DNA from: Crocinitomicaceae bacterium
GTDB taxonomy: Bacteria > Bacteroidota > Bacteroidia > Flavobacteriales_D > Crocinitomicaceae
Direction: 5' to 3'
Assembly (NCBI GenBank): GCA_016708105.1
Contig: JADJGJ010000001.1
Coordinates: 2,108,001-2,172,000, forward strand
Length of the DNA stretch: 64,000 nucleotides
The position numbers and the translations under genes were made by a program. The first letter of the stretch is position 1. Every line of letters begins with the position of its first letter. Shown here piece after piece: positions 26,985-35,107 of the stretch. Under the pieces are notes generated by a model. It was not told where the DNA came from, made no database searches, and was given only the letters and a program-made list of their open reading frames with translations.

Positions 26985-28235
26985 ATGCATTCAAAATTCT
27001 CAAATCCTCTTAGCGTACTGGTCGTTGTCTTATCGCTCACAATTCATATGCAAACGTACTCGCAATGCGACTCTACTGAGCGCGTCATGCAAGGACAGCT
27101 CATCACCAATACATCAAAAAATATTCAAGTAGAATTAGAATCAGGGTATGATATCCCAACAGTTGGTACTAAAGGAGATTTAACCAAATATTTTGAAACA
27201 AAATTATTTGGGTTTTTGTCAACCGGCTGGCTAGGTATTGGCTACGTTGAGGTAAGTGCCGTAAAAGGCAATATTGTCGTTCTTACACTTTTGTATGAAG
27301 AATCAGAGATGACAATCAATGGAGAAAAGAAAAATCATTTTGAGCAAGGAAAAAAAGTTCAATTAACCTGGAAAGAAGCTCCTCGCACTGAAACAATATA
27401 TAAAATAGAAAACGGCGATACGCTTGCCGTTGGTGAAGTTTTTTGCAAAAATAAAACCGGTAAATGGACATTCTACTACCCGGGTGGAAAAATCAAAGAA
27501 GTAAATCACTACGAAAAAGGATTACTGCATGGCGAATATCAAGTGTGGAATGAAAAAGGTATTATCATTGAAAAGGGTGTATTCAACCACGGAAAAAAAG
27601 AAGGAGAATTCACGTATTATTATCAAAACGGACAACTGATGCAACGTGAAAATTTTCTTGATGACAAGTTGAATGGATTAGTTGAAAAATGGTATCCAAG
27701 TGGCTCAAAAGAATATGAAACAACCTATAAGAACGGGGTTGAAGATGGACCTTTCAAAGATTATTTTCCAAACGGGCAAACAAAAATAAACGGCAATTAC
27801 CTCAATGGAGCGTATGATGGTGAAATCACTGCTTATTATGAAAATGGAAATGTAAAACATCAGGTCACTTTTGCTCAAGGGAAAAAAAATGGCAAGCATT
27901 TTGGATACTATGAAAATGGAAAGCCATTCATTGAAACTGTGTTTGTTGATGGTGAGATGCATGGAGCATATAAAGAATTTTATGAGTCTGGTCAATTGCA
28001 CTTTGATACTAATTTTGAACACGGACAAAAGCATGGCGCATGGAAAGAATATTATCCAAATGGTCAATTGGCAAGTCAGGGCACGTTTGTGAATGGAAAA
28101 CGAGATGGATTATGGGAAGCCTGGTTTGAAAACGGTAATCCGGCTGAGCAAGGATATTACGTGAATGATGTTAAAACCGGAAAATGGTTTACTTGGGATG
28201 AATCAGGCAAAAAGACTAAAACAAGTTATAAATAA
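26985..28235 (+). CDS. Exported MORN-repeat (MORN_2) protein, 11 repeats
   Basis: A 416-residue protein with a signal peptide (about 1-27). Residues 28-130 form a beta-rich N-terminal domain. From about 150 to the end, 11 copies of a 23-residue unit with core G-x-W/Y-x-x-Y/W-Y-x-x-G follow (for example GEFTYYYQNGQL, GAWKEYYPNGQL). This is the MORN_2 type also found in YwqK-like proteins. The repeats likely form a long beta-sheet surface; the target is unknown. A second MORN gene follows 97-130 bp later with the same C-terminal end, pointing to duplication. Confidence 0.82.
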   Translation: MHSKFSNPLSVLVVVLSLTIHMQTYSQCDSTERVMQGQLITNTSKNIQVELESGYDIPTVGTKGDLTKYFETKLFGFLSTGWLGIGYVEVSAVKGNIVVLTLLYEESEMTINGEKKNHFEQGKKVQLTWKEAPRTETIYKIENGDTLAVGEVFCKNKTGKWTFYYPGGKIKEVNHYEKGLLHGEYQVWNEKGIIIEKGVFNHGKKEGEFTYYYQNGQLMQRENFLDDKLNGLVEKWYPSGSKEYETTYKNGVEDGPFKDYFPNGQTKINGNYLNGAYDGEITAYYENGNVKHQVTFAQGKKNGKHFGYYENGKPFIETVFVDGEMHGAYKEFYESGQLHFDTNFEHGQKHGAWKEYYPNGQLASQGTFVNGKRDGLWEAWFENGNPAEQGYYVNDVKTGKWFTWDESGKKTKTSYK

Positions 28236-28365
28236 TTAAATTCGCAAAAGCGATGAATTAAGTACGCTGATCAATTGCCTTTCAGCGTTTGATGTTGTGA
28301 AATTTAGTTCAGAAAAATAGAATTAAAAAAAAATGCAGAATACCATAATAAAATTACTTCAGATG

Positions 28366-29202
28366 AAAACATTTTTTATTTTGACAATGATTACAATGAT
28401 GCTTTCAATTGACAGCTACAGTTGTGATACCACAAAGTATGAAGAGACCTTCAAAAACGGATCCTATGTAAAAGGTTGGTTGGCATGTGACAAAAAAGTG
28501 GGGGTCTGGAATTATTATGAACGCTCAGGCAAATTATTAAAAGTGTCACACTACAATCAGGGACAATTGCATGGTGAACAATCCGTTTGGTATCCAAGCG
28601 GTCAGCAGAAATCACTAGAGTTTTATATTGGAGGTTTGTTAGACAGCGTGTTTCAATGCTGGACTGAAGAAGGGCAAATGCTGCAAGATTTAAAGTACAC
28701 ACACGGCCAACTAAATGGCTTGTGTCTTGAATGGTTTGCTGACGGAAAACAAAAATCTGTGATCAGTTATATTGACGGAAAAAAATCAGGAGAATATGAA
28801 CTGTATTGGGAAAACGGAAACCTAAAAGAAAAAGGCACTTACCTCAACGGTGAACCTGACGGTGAAATTAAATCATTCTATCAAAATGGAAAAATCAGTT
28901 CTGAAATTCATTATGTGAATGGGGTACCTGATGGACGATATGTGACCTATTATGAAAATGGAAACATTTCATCAGAAGGAGATTATCAGGAAGGCAAACA
29001 AGTATTTCAGTGGAAAACATTTCATGAAAACGGACAGTTAAGCTCTCAAGGATCATACCTAGGCGGCAGCAAAGATGGCTTGTGGGAAGAATGGTATTTG
29101 AACGGCACACCAAAATCAAAAGGAAATTTTCAAAACGGTGAAAAAGTTGGCACTTGGGATGAATACTCTGAAACAGGTAAAAAAACAAAGGTGAAATACT
29201 AG
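28366..29202 (+). CDS. Second exported MORN-repeat protein, about 10 repeats
   Basis: A 278-residue paralogue of the preceding gene. The start MKTFFILTMITMMLSI gives a good signal peptide; an upstream in-frame ATG at 28333 would add 11 residues and is less likely. About ten MORN_2 units follow (GEYELYWENGNLKE, GRYVTYYENGNISS), ending GKKTKVKY much like the GKKTKTSYK end of its neighbour. It lacks the larger N-terminal domain. The role is unknown. Confidence 0.8.
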   Translation, partial: KTFFILTMITMMLSIDSYSCDTTKYEETFKNGSYVKGWLACDKKVGVWNYYERSGKLLKVSHYNQGQLHGEQSVWYPSGQQKSLEFYIGGLLDSVFQCWTEEGQMLQDLKYTHGQLNGLCLEWFADGKQKSVISYIDGKKSGEYELYWENGNLKEKGTYLNGEPDGEIKSFYQNGKISSEIHYVNGVPDGRYVTYYENGNISSEGDYQEGKQVFQWKTFHENGQLSSQGSYLGGSKDGLWEEWYLNGTPKSKGNFQNGEKVGTWDEYSETGKKTKVKY

Positions 29203-29335
29203 TTTTTCACGCGGGTAAATACATTTCATCATGCATTTTAATTCAGCTTTTATTTTCATTTATTCTGAAAAATATTTCATGCGTGATTGAACAATTTTCT
29301 AGACAACTTTTTTTACCTAAGATACCTTTGAAATA

Positions 29336-29863
29336 ATGGCAATGGATTTGAGAAAACTGATGATAGTAGGTAACGCCGAATGGTGTGGGCTACCTCATCT
29401 CAAAATCCCTGCTATCAGGGCGCGCATTGATTCAGGAGCAAAAACATCTGCCATTCACGCAGTAAATATTCAGGAATTTTATAAAGGCAGGCAACAGTGG
29501 GTTCGCTTTGAAGTGCATCCATTGCGGGTTCATACTGATGTTTCTGTGATTTGTGAAGCGCCGGTTTATGATCATCGCATGGTAAAAAGTTCAACCGGAG
29601 TTGCACTACCACGTTATGTAATTGAAACCACAATTGAAATGGGTGATGAACGCTGGACTATTCAAGTTACCTTGGCTAATCGCCGAAGCATGGGATTTCA
29701 GATGTTACTTGGCAGACAGGCAATGACTCATCGCATTTTAATTAATCCTTCTGAAGATTTCAGACTGACTAGATATTCAAGAAAACAAATCAAAGATTTC
29801 TACAATATCAAATCGTGGAAAACAAAAAAAGATAAGACCAGCAAAAAAGATTCTGAAGACTAA
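29336..29863 (+). CDS. Retropepsin-like RimB/ATP-dependent zinc protease family protein
   Basis: A 175-residue protein of the PF05618-type family, with the retropepsin-like ARIDSGAKTSAIHA (Asp32) near the N-terminus, then a late GFQMLLGRQAM. Related proteins occur next to RimK-type ATP-grasp ligases and trim poly-glutamate tails. No rimK is present within this window, so its partner is elsewhere or absent. The C-terminus is lysine-rich and probably disordered. ATG codons at 29336 and 29342 are both possible starts. Confidence 0.82.
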   Translation: MAMDLRKLMIVGNAEWCGLPHLKIPAIRARIDSGAKTSAIHAVNIQEFYKGRQQWVRFEVHPLRVHTDVSVICEAPVYDHRMVKSSTGVALPRYVIETTIEMGDERWTIQVTLANRRSMGFQMLLGRQAMTHRILINPSEDFRLTRYSRKQIKDFYNIKSWKTKKDKTSKKDSED

Positions 29864-29886
29864 CTGTTTCATTTCAGAATAGAGGT

Positions 29887-30417
29887 TTATTTCTTTTTCA
29901 TATTGAAGTGGTCTTCAACAAATTTCCCTTCAAACATCCCTGATACAGTAGCCTGCAGAGAATCAACACCAATACGACGATATACTATTTTTGTGGGAAA
30001 ATCATGCTCAGGATTTTCAAAAACAAATACTGAATCATTCATGGATGTCATGGTGAATGAAATTGGTAAACCTTGATTCTGATTTCTGACTGCAGGTATG
30101 TATTTCAATTTGCCAAACTGCTCTTCAATTTTAATTATTTCCAAGGTATCAATCAAATTTAAGTCTGATGATTCACCTGCAAGATAAGTTGCTGTCACGT
30201 ATCCATTCATAGTGTGGTCATTTACTTTCTCCCAACGCTCAGTCATGATACCATTTTCATTGGCATTTTCCCAGGTTCCAATCAACCAATTCAGGGTGTC
30301 AATAAGTGGTGTTTTTTCTGCAACTATGTTGGTGTCAGATTTGTTTTCATTGACTTTCTCACCCGCGCAAGAAATGAATATGAATAACAGGCAAATCAAA
30401 TAGAAAATCTTCTTCAT
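29887..30417 (-). CDS. Lipoprotein with DUF6265-like domain
   Basis: A 176-residue lipoprotein (lipobox FISC, Cys17). The mature part starts after a charged linker with DTLNWLIGTWENANENG, and contains VFENPEHDFPTKIVYRR, both typical of the DUF6265/lipocalin-like family in Bacteroidota. It probably binds a small hydrophobic ligand, but this is only inferred. Its ATG overlaps the stop of the upstream gene by one base (TAATG), so the two are coupled. Confidence 0.72.
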   Translation of the reverse strand: MKKIFYLICLLFIFISCAGEKVNENKSDTNIVAEKTPLIDTLNWLIGTWENANENGIMTERWEKVNDHTMNGYVTATYLAGESSDLNLIDTLEIIKIEEQFGKLKYIPAVRNQNQGLPISFTMTSMNDSVFVFENPEHDFPTKIVYRRIGVDSLQATVSGMFEGKFVEDHFNMKKK

Positions 30418-31814
30418 TATCCTTCAGATTTTAGTTTTTTTATTTCTTTCCACATGTTTTTTTGATTTGGAAAAACAATGCCCATCTCCACGTATTTTTC
30501 ATATTGATCTTTAATATGTTCTTTCACGGTGCGGTTATCTGAATCAAACAAGTCACCAAGTTTCATGCTAAAAGTGCTGATACATAAATTAAATTCACTT
30601 AAGCTCCATAATACAAATCCTTTGGAGATATAGAGATTTAAATAATCATCATTAGCTAATCGTACTTTGGCAAGCAAATCAAAATATGAAAGCGTACTTC
30701 TGCCAATTGAATCAATCTGAGCTTGCAAGGTATACACTGTCAGTAATTCAATAAGCCAGGAGGCATCGTTTGTATTGTTGAAAAATTTGATTTTATAGTG
30801 TAATAAATTAAATGCTTTATCAGGTTGCCCATTCGTCCATTTCCATTCAACATCGTTTCGTGTAATGCCTGATGCAAGCAGTTCAATTCTGAGCAAGGCT
30901 GAGTCTTTATATTCTTGTGTCAATGCTGAACCTAGAAAAGCTTCCCATGTATCAATGGTATTGTCTTTAATTGCAAGGGAATATAAATTTTTATCACTTG
31001 CCAAATTTTGTTCTTTGATTAGTTGTTCTTGAATGAAGATTATGGAATTTTCAGCATCGGGAATGAGAGAAGATTCTGGAAAATAAGCAATGAATTTTTT
31101 GTAATCATCAATTGTTTTACAGTGATTAAGCAAAGATTTTTCAGCAAGCGGAATAAATTCATCATCCGGAAACATTTTTACTAATATTTCATATTCCTGA
31201 TACGATTCACACGATTCAAACTGTGCCTTGCGCTCCATTCTGAGCCTGTGCTGCTGAATACGCAGAGCTTCATCAACAGTAATACGATCGAAAACAAACG
31301 AGAAATAAATATCCAGAGAATAATCCGTGTTATATTCATTGTATTTATAAATAGATGTACTCGGATTTTTTTCAAGCCAGTTTTTTAATTCATTCTCGCC
31401 CACGTATTCTCTGAAAGCATCTTTCAACAAATCAATTTGCAACTGCTGATTCATAAATAAATTTACCCGCATGATGCAGTAATAATCTCCCATATCAAGA
31501 TTCAAAAAAACGGAAGCGCCAATTTGTGTTGCATGCGCATTCACCTTAGCATCTTCTTTATGTAAAAGCACTGAAAGGAATTTTATCTCATAGGTAGTTT
31601 CATCTTTTTTTGAAATTATCACCGGCAATTCTTCATAAACATACCCTCCAAGCAAATCTTGATTGACCGGGATTTTTTTTGGTACCAATGGCCGAGTTGA
31701 GCGATAGCCGTAGTCTTGGATGGCTTCAAAAAAATCAATGATTTCCTGATTGCAAGATAAAAGCAAAAATGAAAAAAGGAAAAAGGGCAAGAAACGGCTG
31801 AGCTTGTTCATAAA
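30417..31814 (-). CDS. Large lipoprotein of unknown function, helical
   Basis: A 465-residue lipoprotein; the start at 31814 places MNKLSRFLPFF and a lipobox LLSC (Cys21) correctly, whereas the longer frame (to 31847) spoils the signal peptide. Residues 30-200 are mixed; residues 210-465 are helical with TPR-like spacing (ESCESYQEYEILVKMFPDD; NHCKTIDDYKKFIAYFPES), in which two near-repeats can be seen. Such proteins often act as scaffolds. First gene of the pair with the DUF6265-like lipoprotein. Confidence 0.65.
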   Translation of the reverse strand, partial: FMNKLSRFLPFFLFSFLLLSCNQEIIDFFEAIQDYGYRSTRPLVPKKIPVNQDLLGGYVYEELPVIISKKDETTYEIKFLSVLLHKEDAKVNAHATQIGASVFLNLDMGDYYCIMRVNLFMNQQLQIDLLKDAFREYVGENELKNWLEKNPSTSIYKYNEYNTDYSLDIYFSFVFDRITVDEALRIQQHRLRMERKAQFESCESYQEYEILVKMFPDDEFIPLAEKSLLNHCKTIDDYKKFIAYFPESSLIPDAENSIIFIQEQLIKEQNLASDKNLYSLAIKDNTIDTWEAFLGSALTQEYKDSALLRIELLASGITRNDVEWKWTNGQPDKAFNLLHYKIKFFNNTNDASWLIELLTVYTLQAQIDSIGRSTLSYFDLLAKVRLANDDYLNLYISKGFVLWSLSEFNLCISTFSMKLGDLFDSDNRTVKEHIKDQYEKYVEMGIVFPNQKNMWKEIKKLKSEG

Positions 31815-31828
31815 GGCGTGGAATATCA

Positions 31829-31836
31829 CAAATTTA
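31829..31836 (-). promoter_or_regulatory. -7 box for the two-lipoprotein unit
   Basis: Reads TAAATTTG on the minus strand, 14 bp before the ATG at 31814. Its position supports that start over the upstream one at 31847. Confidence 0.45.
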
Positions 31837-31877
31837 GAAATTACCACTAATTCTGCTGTAGAAAAGGAATCAAATGC

Positions 31878-31885
31878 TACTTTTG
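31878..31885 (+). promoter_or_regulatory. -7 box of the TerB-like gene
   Basis: TACTTTTG, 16 bp before the ATG at 31902; it diverges from the lipoprotein promoter about 40 bp away. Confidence 0.45.
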
Positions 31886-31901
31886 CAAAAAAACAATAAC
31901 T

Positions 31902-32321
31902 ATGAGCATTGCAGACTTATTTGAATCAGGAGAGCGCAAGGCAGATCGCTGCCATTTCAGAAATATGGTGATGATTGCCAAAGCAGATGGAGAAATCAGC
32001 GAAGCAGAACAAAATCTGCTACACAAAATTGGAAAAAAACTCAGCCTGACAGATGAGCAACAAAAAGAATTGGTGCGTGATGCAAAATCATTTCATGTAT
32101 CAACGCCTTATAATCGCGAGGAAAGATTTGAACAAATCATTAATCTGGTCATGATGGTTCAAGCTGACGGTAAAATTGCTGATGCGGAAATAAACACCCT
32201 TGAGCGTGTAGCCGTTGGTATTGGTTTCCGAAATTTAGACGAAGTAGATGTTGAAAGCATTCTTGCCCTCATCAACCGCGGTGAAGGTGTTGAAGGCATC
32301 ATGGACGAATTACTCTACTAA
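31902..32321 (+). CDS. TerB-like helical protein
   Basis: A 139-residue cytosolic all-helical protein. Two similar halves carry the TerB-type acidic motif: MIAKADGEISEAEQNLL (about 24-40) and MMVQADGKIADAEINTL (about 84-100). The TerB fold binds metal at these acidic loops and is found in tellurite resistance and phage-defence proteins. No other ter genes lie nearby, so a stand-alone stress role is the most that can be inferred. Confidence 0.78.
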   Translation: MSIADLFESGERKADRCHFRNMVMIAKADGEISEAEQNLLHKIGKKLSLTDEQQKELVRDAKSFHVSTPYNREERFEQIINLVMMVQADGKIADAEINTLERVAVGIGFRNLDEVDVESILALINRGEGVEGIMDELLY

Positions 32322-32349
32322 AATTTATCTCTCAATTATTTATAAATCG

Positions 32350-33189
32350 TCAGCAGCATTTGCCTCCCGGGGTGCAGCACGCTTCAGGTTTTTGGGCAAA
32401 TACCGTTATGCTGAAAATAATTTCAGGATGCGCTAAATAATGCTTAACCTCATCTTCACTTAAATAATTTGCAAGAATATCTGCCGGAATCAAAATTGGT
32501 TTTTCTTTCTGGATGATGATGTTTGAAAAGCCGGCATCTTGAATATATTGAAGATATTCTGCCTTTTGACTTGCGCCAGATACACATCCTGCATACATCT
32601 CAGCAGCAGATTGTATTTTCTCAGGCAATGAGCCCGTGAGTACAACATCAGATATACTGAAGTGTCCGCCCGGTTTTAGTACTCTGAATATTTCTGTAAA
32701 TACTTGTTTCTTGTCAGGCACCAAATTTAATACACAGTTGCTAACCACCACGTTTGCCGTGTTTGCTGTGACCGGAATTTTTTCAATGTCTCCTTGTCTG
32801 AATTCAACGTTATTGAATCCCAATTTTTCAGCGTTAGCTCTTGCTTTTTCAATCATTGCCGGAGTGAAATCTATCCCAATTACTTTGCCTGTTTCACCGG
32901 TTGCAGCGCGGGCAACAAAACAATCATTGCCGGCACCACTTCCTAAATCTATCACCACATCTCCGGGTTTTATTTGTGCAAATTGGGTTGGCAAACCACA
33001 ACCCAAACCCAAATCAGCGTCTGATGCATATCCTGAAAGGCTTGAATAATCATCACTCATGATATTATAAACTTCGGTTGAACAACCACCTGCTCCACAG
33101 CATGACGTCTGGTTGGTTTCTTTATCTTGTAATGCAATCTCACTGTATTTTTGTTTGACCATTGATTTTATCTCTTCACTTGTTGCCAT
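32350..33189 (-). CDS. arsM: Arsenite methyltransferase
   Basis: A 279-residue SAM-dependent methyltransferase that methylates As(III). The SAM motif VIDLGSGAGNDC is at about residues 79-90. The arsenic-binding cysteines are in place: a Cys30-Cys31 pair in SCCGAGGC, Cys64 in GLGCGLP and Cys202 in YAGCVSGA. The C-terminus carries extra CC pairs (ACCTPGGKCC). No arsR, acr3 or arsC gene is in the window, but a palindrome of ArsR-operator type lies just upstream. Confidence 0.92.
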   Translation of the reverse strand: MATSEEIKSMVKQKYSEIALQDKETNQTSCCGAGGCSTEVYNIMSDDYSSLSGYASDADLGLGCGLPTQFAQIKPGDVVIDLGSGAGNDCFVARAATGETGKVIGIDFTPAMIEKARANAEKLGFNNVEFRQGDIEKIPVTANTANVVVSNCVLNLVPDKKQVFTEIFRVLKPGGHFSISDVVLTGSLPEKIQSAAEMYAGCVSGASQKAEYLQYIQDAGFSNIIIQKEKPILIPADILANYLSEDEVKHYLAHPEIIFSITVFAQKPEACCTPGGKCC

Positions 33190-33205
33190 AAATTGATATT
33201 TTGTT

Positions 33206-33223
33206 TATCGCAATATTACGATA
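33206..33223. promoter_or_regulatory. ArsR/SmtB-type operator candidate before arsM
   Basis: An 18-bp inverted repeat with arms TATCG and CGATA around an AATATT core (TATCGCAATATTACGATA). Only one base pair breaks the symmetry. It is 17 bp from the arsM start, where a repressor would block transcription. Confidence 0.5.
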
Positions 33224-33564
33224 TTAATTCCGCATTCTTTAATTTCCTCCCCATAATTTCAACTGATTATTGTCATAGCCCTTGATCCTCAAGATGAATT
33301 ATGTTAGACCCTATTATTTGTTCAAACACTCAATTCGTCAGGCTTTACAAACGGTTTGGTCTACAGTGAAAAATCTTTACCTATTGATTTTCATGTGTTT
33401 ATATTTTGAATCAATCTAAAATATACCGATTGGTATTTTTTAATAAGAATAATCTATCCATTCATCCCCTTAAATCATAACTTAATCTAAAATTCTGAAA
33501 ATCGGTGACCTAAATCACAACAATAATATGAATAAGATGTTATCTTAGATAAAAATTAGTTGTT
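33224..33564. other. Non-coding stretch between arsM and a small ORF
   Basis: About 340 bp with very high A+T and no convincing ORF. The only structure seen is the ATACC-GATT-GGTAT palindrome at 33423-33436. Confidence 0.4.
33423..33436. promoter_or_regulatory. Palindrome resembling a TetR-family operator
   Basis: ATACCGATTGGTAT: arms ATACC and GGTAT match perfectly and T-rich sequence follows. The shape resembles TetR-family binding sites, but no tetR gene is in the window. A weak terminator hairpin is the alternative. Confidence 0.25.
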
Positions 33565-33732
33565 ATGGCACGGAAAAAGTCACCAGACAAAGTAGATAAA
33601 ATAATCAATGAGATTAAAGCTTCTACACCAAAATTTAAACTGCAGTTAGATGCACGTACAACTATTACGTTGAAGACAAAAGAACAAATGCAAAAATGGA
33701 TGGCATTATATCCAAAAGCGCAATTACTCTAA
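33565..33732 (+). CDS. Small basic protein of 55 residues
   Basis: An ORF from ATG at 33565 to TAA at 33732, encoding MARKKSPDKVDKIINEI and a C-terminal KEQMQKWMALYPKAQLL. It is lysine-rich (about one in five residues), has no Cys and no membrane segment, and is likely helical. It is followed about 20 bp later by a perfect strong terminator, which supports a real monocistronic transcript. No family is recognised; a nucleic-acid or protein-binding role is only a guess from charge. Confidence 0.6.
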   Translation: MARKKSPDKVDKIINEIKASTPKFKLQLDARTTITLKTKEQMQKWMALYPKAQLL

Positions 33733-33751
33733 CCTTTGATCTATAGTTGGT

Positions 33752-33786
33752 AAAAAAGAGTCTGCCTTATTGCAGACTCTTTTTTA
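33752..33786 (+). terminator. Strong terminator after the 55-residue ORF
   Basis: A 14-bp perfect stem (33752-33765 with 33772-33785), including GAGTCTGC/GCAGACTC, with a six-base loop and T-rich tail. Confidence 0.88.
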
Positions 33787-33830
33787 TTTTTTGTCCTCCA
33801 AAGCATCTATCTTTACACCAAATTAAAATC

Positions 33831-34667
33831 ATGGTTAGTCCCGGACAAATCAATTCCCTCCGAGTAGTTAAAGAAGTAGATTTTGGCTTTTATCTTGACG
33901 GAGCTGAGTTTGGTGAGATACTTTTACCCTTGCGTTACATACCGCGCAACCTGAATGTTGACGACCAGGTTGATGTATTTCTCTACTACGACTCTGAAGA
34001 CCGCCTGATTGCAACCACTGAAACTCCCCTTGCATTTGTTGGAGATTTTGCTTTTCTTAAAGTAAAACAACTTACCCAGGTTGGTGCGTTCTTAGATTGG
34101 GGACTAATGAAAGATTTGCTTGTTCCGTTTAAAGAACAAAAAAATGAAATGATTGGAGGGCAATCTTATTTGGTTAAAATTTATGTGGATGAAAAATCAC
34201 AACGCATTGTGGCTTCAACAAAACTTGATCGTTTTTTAGACAATGTTCCTGCTGATTTTAATGAAGGTGACGAAGTTGATTTGCAGATTTGGGAAAAAAC
34301 TAATCTTGGTTATAAAGTCATCATCAACAACACGCACAGTGGTTTACTTTATGCAAATGAAATTTTCAAACCTGTAAAACCCGGACAAAAATTAACCGGA
34401 TATATCAAGCGTCTGCGTGAGGATGAAAAAATTGATCTCACCCTTCAAAAGCAAGGCTTTATTCACGTTGATGAAACATCTGCCGCTATTCTTGACAAAT
34501 TAAAATTGCAGGGAGGTTACATTGAAGCAAATGATAGTACCTCACCTGAATCTATCAAACACATTTTCGGCGTTTCAAAAAAAGTATTCAAAAAAGCTAT
34601 TGGTTCACTATACAAAGCACGTTTGATTGTTATTGAAGACAAAGGAATTCGTTTGGTAAAAAAATGA
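33831..34667 (+). CDS. cvfB: S1-domain RNA-binding protein, CvfB family
   Basis: A 278-residue protein with tandem S1-like OB domains followed by a C-terminal winged helix (SPESIKHIFGVSKKVFKKAIGSLYKARLIVIEDKGIRL), the CvfB layout. Signature segments are LPLRYIPRNLNVDDQVDVFLYYDSEDR and GAFLDWGLMKDLLVP. CvfB in firmicutes affects virulence gene expression through RNA binding. The start at 33831 is used because an upstream in-frame ATG at 33747 lies inside the terminator hairpin of the preceding gene. The stop overlaps the next start by four bases. Confidence 0.85.
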   Translation: MVSPGQINSLRVVKEVDFGFYLDGAEFGEILLPLRYIPRNLNVDDQVDVFLYYDSEDRLIATTETPLAFVGDFAFLKVKQLTQVGAFLDWGLMKDLLVPFKEQKNEMIGGQSYLVKIYVDEKSQRIVASTKLDRFLDNVPADFNEGDEVDLQIWEKTNLGYKVIINNTHSGLLYANEIFKPVKPGQKLTGYIKRLREDEKIDLTLQKQGFIHVDETSAAILDKLKLQGGYIEANDSTSPESIKHIFGVSKKVFKKAIGSLYKARLIVIEDKGIRLVKK

Positions 34668-35107
34668 AACCGCTCAATTTTCCACCTGCAAAACTTACAA
34701 TCAGGAATCAGCAGGTTTTTGATCCGCTGAGAAAAAAATTTGTTCCGCTCACACCTGAAGAATGGGTTAGACAAAACCTCATCCGATATCTGATTGATCA
34801 TCTCCACTACCCCGCCGGACTGATGGCTTCAGAATATACTGTGAACTACAACGGCATGAACAAACGCGCAGATCTTGTACTATTCAATACAGCTGGAAAC
34901 CCATACATGATTGTTGAATGTAAAGCACCTGAAGTAAAAATTACAGAAAACACCTTTTATCAATTAGCACGCTACGCGTCAAGTTTAAAAGCTACCATGT
35001 TAATCATGACCAACGGATTAGATCATTACTGTGCTGAAATTTCTATGGCAGAAGGAAAATTGAAATACTTTGAAAATATTCCTGAATACAAAAAATTTAC
35101 GGACTGA
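34664..35107 (+). CDS. HsdR N-terminal-like PD-(D/E)XK nuclease-fold protein
   Basis: A 147-residue protein matching the type I restriction enzyme R N-terminal domain (HSDR_N_2-type). The nuclease core is visible as Asp70 in KRADLVLF and Glu85-x-Lys87 in IVECKAP. No helicase, HsdM or HsdS is nearby, so this is a stand-alone small nuclease-like protein, common in Bacteroidota. It is translationally coupled to cvfB by an ATGA overlap. The real role is unknown; repair or RNA-related work is only inferred from the coupling. Confidence 0.82.
   Translation: MKPLNFPPAKLTIRNQQVFDPLRKKFVPLTPEEWVRQNLIRYLIDHLHYPAGLMASEYTVNYNGMNKRADLVLFNTAGNPYMIVECKAPEVKITENTFYQLARYASSLKATMLIMTNGLDHYCAEISMAEGKLKYFENIPEYKKFTD

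Noticed and set aside
31902..32321. Tellurite-resistance (ter) operon
   Set aside because: A single TerB-like gene without terZ, terC, terD or other members; no basis for calling an operon.
33747..33830. Extended N-terminus of CvfB
   Set aside because: The extra 28 codons start inside the terminator hairpin of the preceding gene and the family begins at MVSPGQI.
34664..35107. Part of a type I restriction-modification system
   Set aside because: Only the HsdR N-terminal-like domain is present; no helicase part, HsdM or HsdS is found nearby.
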